Positions 31,652-37,885 of a DNA stretch of 37,885 nt are shown here, piece by piece. Origin of the DNA: Galdieria sulphuraria (taxonomy: Eukaryota; Rhodophyta; Bangiophyceae; Galdieriales; Galdieriaceae); assembly GCF_000341285.1 (NCBI RefSeq), contig NW_005178405.1, forward strand, positions 1 to 37,885, in the 5' to 3' direction. The position numbers and the translations under genes were made by a program. Each line of letters starts with the position of its first letter. The stretch's first letter is position 1. The notes beneath the pieces are model-generated. The model saw nothing but the letters and a program-made list of their open reading frames with translations. It was not told the origin of the DNA and did not search any database.

Positions 31652-31793
31652 GGTCCAACTCGGAAATGACTATTCCTAATGAATGCAATAATTCTCCAAT
31701 TGCGCCAAAATGAGAATGCATTTTTTCATGATGCAAAAATAGGGAATGAAACCACACAAACTATTATTTTATATATATATGAAAATAGACAAA

Positions 31794-32933
31794 TCAAGCT
31801 AGTTGTGCTACTATGACTGAAAATTCTGGAGCAACTTCCAACATCGAAACATGAGGAATATTTGCTTCTATAAACCACTGACGATATTCTTCAAAAGTAA
31901 AAGTATCTCCTTCTGTCGTATTTACCAACATGTTGAGAGCAAATAACAAAGGATAAGCAGGTCCAGTACGCTCATTATTTGGAAACATATCAATAACCAC
32001 AACTTTCCCTTGAGGTTTCAAGGCTTGAGCCAGCTTATGAAACAATGTCTTGGAAGATTTTTCTCCTTCCGAATGCACAATATTCCCAAGAATAGCAATG
32101 TCATACTTTTGTTCACCCAAGTCTACCGTCTTCAAGTCACCTGCTAAATAGTTGAATTGTTTATCCACTTCATGATGTCGTACATAAGACTTGGTCAGTT
32201 CTAATATCTTTGGAAAATCTTGTGCAGTAACCCTAACTTTGTTGGACTTTTCAGCCAAAGGAATACTCCATACACCAGAGCCACAAGCAATGTCGATTAC
32301 TTCCAAAGCAACATCCTGTCTTCCTTCCAGCAACTTTTCAGCCAAACGATTGGCCTTACCCAAGCTCATTTGATGTAGAGATTTTACCAAATGCGGGAAA
32401 AACTCTTCTGCCTTCTTTTCCTGATCAACTGTCATACAAGGTTGACCTGTCTTGATTACATTGTTCAAGTTGGACCAGGCAATCCAGTGATCATCGTTCT
32501 CATGCATAGCACCTACATACTCTGGACTTGATTTCACCAAAAACCTGGCACTACAAGGTAGCAGTTCATAATGGTTGGGTTTGTCCTTTTTCAAAAATTC
32601 CATGCCAACCAAAGCGTCCAACAACTTGCTGATACCCCGAGAGTTGGCGTCTGCAGCTCTTGCTATTTGTTCCACTGAGTGGTTTCCTTGAGCTATATGA
32701 GTAAAAACACTCAACTGTATTGCAGTCATAAGTGTCCTTGCACCTGTATAGCCATGGATTATGCGACTTATTTGTTGCAACTGTTGTTCTCTATCGTCTT
32801 GTGAAGCCATAATTGGATACCTATATTTGTGGTGAAACGCACAACAAGGTTGTCGAGAACAAACAGATGAAAATTTATTACGGTTTAGGAAAAGATTCTT
32901 ATCCAAGCAAACGATGAACGATACTCGAGTCAT
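31794..32933 (-). CDS. Class I SAM O-methyltransferase, dimerisation-domain type
   Basis: 379 aa, single exon. Winged-helix dimerisation domain (about 45-140: QLSVFTHIAQGNHSVEQIAR, GISKLLDALVGMEFLKK), then the SAM-binding fold with motif I VIDIACGSGVWSIPLAEK, followed by DIAILGNIVHSEGE and GKVVVIDMFPNNERTGP. This is the plan of plant COMT, ASMT/HIOMT and bacterial CrtF/polyketide O-methyltransferases; it looks most like the bacterial branch (impression, not a search). The first 41 residues may be a transit peptide; an alternative start is the Met at 32810 (MASQDDREQQ). Substrate unknown. Confidence 0.85.
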   Translation of the reverse strand: MTRVSFIVCLDKNLFLNRNKFSSVCSRQPCCAFHHKYRYPIMASQDDREQQLQQISRIIHGYTGARTLMTAIQLSVFTHIAQGNHSVEQIARAADANSRGISKLLDALVGMEFLKKDKPNHYELLPCSARFLVKSSPEYVGAMHENDDHWIAWSNLNNVIKTGQPCMTVDQEKKAEEFFPHLVKSLHQMSLGKANRLAEKLLEGRQDVALEVIDIACGSGVWSIPLAEKSNKVRVTAQDFPKILELTKSYVRHHEVDKQFNYLAGDLKTVDLGEQKYDIAILGNIVHSEGEKSSKTLFHKLAQALKPQGKVVVIDMFPNNERTGPAYPLLFALNMLVNTTEGDTFTFEEYRQWFIEANIPHVSMLEVAPEFSVIVAQLA

Positions 32934-33173
32934 TTCTAAAGCAATCTCTTTTGGGAAGACATAATGTCAATAGGACATTCTTCTAGAAGGCTCATAAGTA
33001 GCCCAACCTTAAGATAGTATTCGCAACAATACTCTCCATAAAGTAATGATACCGTATCGATAAACTCTGAATGGTCCATAGAAAGGCAAGTCTTGAATTT
33101 CTCTTATCCACGTGTCAGCAAAAGGCTGTGACACTTTTGGCGCCATCTTTTTTTCTTTCTTAAATGGGGGAGG
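32934..33173. promoter_or_regulatory. 240-bp divergent upstream region
   Basis: Between the methyltransferase start and the histone-fold gene start. Ends in a T-rich tract and a purine-rich leader (GGGGGAGG). No specific element recognised. Confidence 0.3.
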
Positions 33174-33617
33174 ATGGTCGTTGACGACCCTATGGAACAG
33201 TCAACTGTAAAGACAATATGGACACTTCCACAATCACGAGTAAAAAAGATAATGAAACTGGATGAAGACTCGTTACTTGTGCGGGAAGAAACAGTAGCCG
33301 TGGTTACCAAAGCAACAGTAGTATTGTTACTTGAAACTACCTCTTCCTCGTAACTTGGACTCTAGGAACTATTTGTGGATTATTTGGTAAAAGAAAGTAT
33401 CAAAGATAACAAGGATAAGTTGAGTTACAAGGCCCTGTCAGAAACTGTTCATTCCGTTCCAGCACTACACTTTTTACGAGGCAAGTTGAAATACTTTTGT
33501 TGTTGGCACGTATAACTTTTTCCAAAAGAGGTAGTTCCAGAAAAACTAAGTGGTGAGTACTTGTTGTTTCGAGATGGTGGTCCTGAAAAAGAAGAAGCAA
33601 TACAACAAGTAGAATAG
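33174..33617 (+). CDS. Histone-fold protein, CHRAC1/POLE4(Dpb3)/NF-YC-like
   Basis: 115-aa protein assembled from exons 33174-33317, 33366-33480 and 33529-33617. Intron 1 is 48 nt (GTAGTA...TCTAG); intron 2 is 48 nt with a GC donor (GCAAGT...AAAAG). After splicing it reads as an H2A-like histone fold of the NF-YC family: LPQSRVKKIMKLDEDSLLVR, EETVAVVTKATELFVDYLVK, KDKLSYKALSETVHSVPALH, FLREVVPEKL. Such subunits pair with an NF-YB-like partner in DNA polymerase epsilon or chromatin-remodelling complexes. The short acidic tail (GPEKEEAIQQVE) fits CHRAC1/POLE4 better than NF-YC. An in-frame ATG at 33192 is a possible alternative start. The exons are too short to show up as long ORFs. Confidence 0.8.
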
Positions 33618-33638
33618 AAACAGGATAAACCCTTCTTG

Positions 33639-33875
33639 CTAGTCGACCACTCTATGCCTCTCGGCTGCAAGTGGAACGTAAAGAGGATGAGTGTAGAAGT
33701 TGAGATTCTGGCCAGTGAAACCGTGCACTGGAATAGTTGCTTTGGCAACTAAGAACGACGCTGTTGTTGTTGTTACTATTATTATTTCTTGTTGGCGATA
33801 AAATGGCTTTGGGTAATTGATAGATTGTGCATATTCTTTGTCTAGTATCTTCATGACTTTTTCTTCATCATACAT
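33639..33875 (-). CDS. Small protein with one likely membrane segment, unknown
   Basis: 78-aa single-exon frame beginning MYDEEKVMKILDKEYAQS, with a hydrophobic stretch EIIIVTTTTASFLVAKATIP and a Tyr/Pro/His-rich C terminus (YTHPLYVPLAAERHRVVD). Charged N terminus, one helix and small size recall accessory subunits of mitochondrial complexes, but no family is recognised. The stop is 21 bp from that of the convergent histone-fold gene, and a TA repeat abuts the start codon. Confidence 0.55.
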   Translation of the reverse strand: MYDEEKVMKILDKEYAQSINYPKPFYRQQEIIIVTTTTASFLVAKATIPVHGFTGQNLNFYTHPLYVPLAAERHRVVD

Positions 33876-33894
33876 ATATATATATATATATATA
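33876..33894. repeat. (TA)n microsatellite next to a start codon
   Basis: About ten TA units immediately upstream of the small minus-strand gene's ATG (33875). Confidence 0.85.
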
Positions 33895-36800
33895 GGCTAT
33901 GGATAGAAAAAAGAAAAGGGCCGAGCTGAGCTATTCCAAGAACTCATGTTTTGCTGATTGACATTCGTAACCTAACACCTTTTAAGAAAACGCTTATCTA
34001 GAGTCACCTTGATAACTAATCGTATGTTGTCACTTATTATACATCATATAGTGATACTATTTCATTTTGCAATGACTGATTCCCTGAGTCTTTTGATATA
34101 TTCTTTGGTGCAAATTCAATGAGTCTCTTTCAAAGTGGCTAAAAAAGATTGATGATTTTTCTATCCAATATTTCGTCTTATCCATAATCGATGAATGTAA
34201 AGTTATGTGCACATTTACTTGTGTTTCATACAATTCGATGAAATCTGGAAATGGTCATCCTTCAGTTGTATATGACAATTCTATTTCTGTTATCGTTCCA
34301 ACTTGTTGTAAGACTCACAATTCCATTCCTCCGTAAGTCCTACAACATCAGCAGAAAGATGTCTTTTGAGACTCGACTTGCCAAGAAACAATATCCAAGA
34401 AGAAGAAAGATAGCAACTCTCCTAGATTATTCAAATGTAGTGAATTGTCCAAGGGAATACAGTAAAACTCTAGAAAATAGGCAAGTTGCTGATTGATTAT
34501 TTCACTGGATGGAAGAGTAGAATAATATCCTTGTCAATTATCGGTAAGAAAGTTCATTTGTATCACCAAGAAATTGTTGCGTAGGAGACCCAAGGAATAT
34601 GAGAAAAGTATCTTTTTTGAGAAACTTTTATGATGCAACTAGTTTGTGAAAAAGAGATAAATCAGTTGCAGATATTTGAAATGAAGACCTTTACGAAACA
34701 ACAAAAGAGTAAGAACATCGTCGAATCAAATAAACATACAATTATATTGTGTGGAAAGAAAGACTGAAATATTCGACATCACTATGGAATATTGAAAAGC
34801 ATTCCATGGCTGATAACATAGGAATAGTCTTTTTGGATATTCTATTATCAAAATCAATAAACAACAATAACAAGGGTTGATACATAAAAGACAAAAAACA
34901 GCAACTCCATCAATGCCAAATAGCAACTGCTGACAATGTAAAAGTGAAAACAATTCTCAAGCAAAAAGGCAATTTGTTCCTCGGATATGTTTCAAACAAT
35001 ATATTTTAAAATGGTAATAGTTCATTCAGCTATTGAATGTCTCTATGGATCGAGACAACATTCCGCATTCAAAGTTTTTAGGGACTCTTTCTTGAAATCC
35101 AAAGAAATAGTTCTTGTCTAATATTTCTTGAAATTCATAGTGGTTTCATTATTGGTTTATTGAATTTGTTCCATTTCTTTCGTCGTAAACATTCTTTATG
35201 TAATGGAATGATTGATAATTGAGTTTACTAAATTCAATTCTTTGTATCGAGTCGTCTATATTTAGTCATCCTTCTTACTATATTCTGCTCTCTTTCTCGA
35301 AATGCTTTCCGTTCTTTGGGTACTAACATCACATCTTCAATCATAAGTTGGTCAATCTAGCCCTTTTTCAGTGTCATTTCGGCTATTAGCACTGAAAATC
35401 TATGAATTGGTTTATTCACAACTTTTCATTCCAATTTGTTGTTTATCTTTTTTTGTTGATTTCAAGTTGCTTGCAAAACTATTATTTTGTTTTCAATTTA
35501 TCCACTCTATTATAAATCAGTCGTCACTTCCTTGTCCTTTGATGATGTGTTGAATACTTTTATCTGTGAAAAAGCTATAGTTTTTATAGATCAACTCTAG
35601 CTTTTCTTTTTGTTGTTCCAAAGGAGTGAAATCCTCGTTGTTATGGTCATGCTTCCTGCAGATAAAGAACAACTCACTGTTGATGAAAATAGTATTTCAA
35701 CTCCTCTCTCTCTCTCTCTATATATATATATAAATAAATATAAATATCAAGTAGCAATATTCTGAATCAAAAGATGAGTTTAGGATACAAAATATCAACT
35801 GCCAACACACGAATCCAATGGTATGTTGATCTTGGAGAGATATAAATAAAAGTCACAAATAAGCTCTAGAATAGCAAACTAGCTTGAAACACAATGCAAC
35901 CATCAAAAAGGAGTCTTGGACACAAGTCTTTTACTCCATGAATAGAAAAGGTATATGGAGTCTCAAGAGTCAAAGAAAACGACCAACAGTTTTGGATTCA
36001 CAAAATGGACTCAACAAAGGTTGCTCTCAAGTCAGAATTCTGCAATATAGTAACTAACCAAGAAGAAAGCAACATTCAATAAACTTGACAACTCGAGCTT
36101 TTCATTATATTCAACAAACTCGAATATAAAACAGCACGAGCCAAAAGATAACTGTGAAGATAAGTTAAGCTTTGAAAGGTGCAAAGTTTTCTAGAAACAC
36201 CGATAATACTTGGACCACTACTTTTACAAACCTACTAACTCAACAGAGGTTCATGTTGAAACTTCAAATGATTGCCATAGACATATTGCGGAACTCAAAG
36301 GAAAATTCATTGAGCTACGTGGCAAAGAAATACCTCAAACATGGAGGGTACCTTTTATACAAAAATAAAAATGCACAATATCACTTTTATGAACGACTCA
36401 GTGACCAAACTCTATGAAAATTTGAGAGAGTTGAAGAGAATGAAGCCAGATTTTTGCTAAAACCATTCACGACGCTAAAAGCATCGGCGTTTCCTTTAGA
36501 GGCATACTAAGAGTTACTCTTTCGCTTGATAATCCTTTTGGTTCACATTACTAGCAGAGAGAATATCAAAAGACTTTTAGATGACAAGGGAAACATTAAA
36601 GACTAGTAAAAGTCAAGTCTTTTCAGATTCCTTGCTACAACTAGTGCCAAATAAAGTAAAAACCAAACTTTACTTTCTCAAAGTAGAGTCGGCCTGGCAT
36701 CTACTTGTACTTTCCTTTTTACTGATACAATAGTTTGGAGGAGGATTCCTTCTAATGACTGAGTAATTGTCTGACAACTTAAACTTCACCCTTTCTTCAT

Positions 36801-37282
36801 CATTACGGACGTTACAAAATTTATCTAGTAAGGTAGGTTTGTCTTCAGATAAGCTCTGTGATTCAAAAAAGGTTTGATAGAACGCTGCAAGAGTTTAGTT
36901 CTTAGAGCGATTCCTACAATTTCTCAAAATTCTTATGTGTAAAAGATAACAACGTGTATCAACCTTAACATGACTTTGCACTCGTGTCTCAGTTTTTATA
37001 TGATTTGTTGTCTGTTCTTCCTATCCATTTCATTGACCAATCAAAAGTAATCTCTCAATTCTACAATAAAATATAGTCCTCAAATATAGAAACTAGTACC
37101 AATTCATAGTTGAACTCTTTTCACATTCAGGCTGCTTACTAAGAGTCATAAAATCCAAAGAGGAAGCTGATCGTCTGATGGATGGCTGTAAATACTTTAT
37201 AATTGTCTCGTTGAAAGAAGCAAACAAATGACAATTGAAAAGTAGTCTATGATTTTGGTTCGAGTCCCTGGAAGTTCTCTTC
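33895..37282. other. 3.4-kb gene-poor AT-rich stretch
   Basis: No ORF here has family-like sequence, and I could build no multi-exon gene. Short frames exist at 34251-34496 (+) and 36172-36417 (+). The latter sits in a reading frame that stays mostly open, with interruptions, from about 35938, and may be remnant coding sequence of unknown origin. A CT/TA low-complexity tract lies at 35701-35745. The rest appears non-coding or decayed. Confidence 0.45.
35701..35745. repeat. (CT)n-(TA)n compound low-complexity tract
   Basis: CTCTCTCTCT run passing directly into TATATATATA and AAATA-type repeats. Confidence 0.85.
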
Positions 37283-37885
37283 ATGTATTGGAGAATTTTT
37301 CTGGTTCTTTCATGTATTCTGATGCTTGGAGAATGTCACCAAATAGGTTATTCCCATCCCAGTATTTATACAGTACAAGTTCCCAGAGGACCCGATATCC
37401 ATGTGATATTTGGAAGTAAGGTGAAGGTAGATAACCGTACTTTATACAAGGTCTTTTCCACAACCTTAGTTCCTCCAGTGAATATAACAGCAGATATTCC
37501 AGATTGTAGAGAATCTGGCTTTGAAGAAACTAGTTTGAAAGTAAATGATACTTTGCTGGATACAAGTTTTGTTCCCAGTTTGTGTCCTCTAGAAAATGTT
37601 TCGTTGACAGAAGGAAGAGTCTATGAGTCTGTTCAAGGAGGTCATCGTATTCAGTTTCAAGGATATTTGGAAGAAAGCTCGTTGGAACCCTTTTTGCAAG
37701 ATGACGCTCCTGCTTCTTTCCTTACTCAGATAGGACAAGTGCGACCGGAAGTTTCTCGTTCGTTTGATAGTCCTGGTTTACACGTCGTGACAATACCTGA
37801 ACATGTCCACAAAGCCAGAGGTTTGGTTATTGGTGGAGGTGGTGCTGGAGGTTCACGAGTAACGCTTTGTTCTGCTATTCCCGTG
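37283..37885 (+). CDS. Secreted or membrane protein with signal peptide, 3' end missing
   Basis: Frame open from ATG 37283 to the end of the window (201 codons). Clear signal peptide MYWRIFLVLSCILMLGEC. The rest has several N-glycosylation sequons (NRT, NIT, NDT, NVS) and scattered Cys, typical of an extracellular domain. Near the window end is a glycine-rich stretch GLVIGGGGAGG. No family recognised. It may be a cell-surface or wall protein. No intron is needed in the part seen. Confidence 0.7.
   Translation, partial: MYWRIFLVLSCILMLGECHQIGYSHPSIYTVQVPRGPDIHVIFGSKVKVDNRTLYKVFSTTLVPPVNITADIPDCRESGFEETSLKVNDTLLDTSFVPSLCPLENVSLTEGRVYESVQGGHRIQFQGYLEESSLEPFLQDDAPASFLTQIGQVRPEVSRSFDSPGLHVVTIPEHVHKARGLVIGGGGAGGSRVTLCSAIPV

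Noticed and set aside
34251-34496. 81-codon plus-strand ORF with a hydrophobic start
   Set aside because: No recognisable family and no clear gene structure around it; an overlapping frame with a GTAAGT is equally weak.
37257-37267. GGTTCGAGTCC, a perfect match to the tRNA B-box consensus
   Set aside because: The flanking bases do not pair as a T stem, and no A box, anticodon stem or acceptor stem can be drawn upstream; a signal-peptide ATG lies 16 bp on.
37093-37284. 63-codon minus-strand ORF whose ATG overlaps that of the secreted protein gene
   Set aside because: No family resemblance; the overlap comes from a CATG palindrome and the sequence looks random.

Overview
This window looks like nuclear DNA of a compact eukaryotic genome, most likely a unicellular red alga of the Cyanidiophyceae and probably a Galdieria (inference). 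The evidence is AT-rich sequence, genes packed tens of bases apart, and about 50 introns that I could place by reading frame, nearly all 39-71 nt long with GTAAGT-like donors and short TAG/CAG acceptors. The genes are eukaryotic housekeeping genes: 20S proteasome beta1, Elongin C, USP39/SAD1, UTP25, complex I 51 kDa, TTC4/CNS1 and DPH4. I saw no CRISPR array, bacterial operon, rRNA, tRNA or recognisable mobile element.

Layout. 1-3220 (+) is the 3' part of a full-size PDR/ABCG transporter. 3264-5570 holds two head-to-head CorA/MRS2-like genes. Then come a small basic protein (-), proteasome beta1 (+), UTP25 (-), two tiny uncertain genes around 9.2-9.7 kb, and a leucine-rich-repeat/RING/TRAF-zinc-finger gene (+, 10091-13268) whose repeat array is disturbed. 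These are followed by USP39 (-, 14 exons), a FAHD1-type hydrolase (+), the CHO2-type phosphatidylethanolamine methyltransferase (-), DPH4 (+), an inositol-dehydrogenase-like oxidoreductase (-), a fused methylthio-purine-nucleoside phosphorylase/deaminase (+), Elongin C (-), TTC4 (-), an RNase II-like nuclease (-) and 5-hydroxyisourate hydrolase (-). About 1.7 kb without convincing genes follows. After that come a small membrane protein (+), NDUFV1 (-), an O-methyltransferase (-), a histone-fold subunit (+) and a small membrane protein (-). Next is 3.4 kb of gene-poor AT-rich DNA, and the window ends in the 5' part of a secreted-protein gene (+).

Organisation. Strands alternate almost perfectly over the first 23 kb. 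Start codons of divergent pairs lie 58-213 bp apart and convergent stops are close or overlap. Elongin C and the fusion gene overlap by 33 nt of coding sequence. NDUFV1 and its convergent neighbour share a TTAA across their stop codons. TTC4 starts inside the last exon of the RNase II gene.

Most worth following up: (1) the phosphorylase-deaminase fusion, which would channel two consecutive steps of methylthioadenosine salvage; (2) the divergent pair of MRS2-like paralogues, which share exon structure but have replaced the GMN selectivity motif with GTN and GYY; (3) the RNase II-like protein lacking one acidic residue of its catalytic cluster; (4) three GC-AG introns among about 50.
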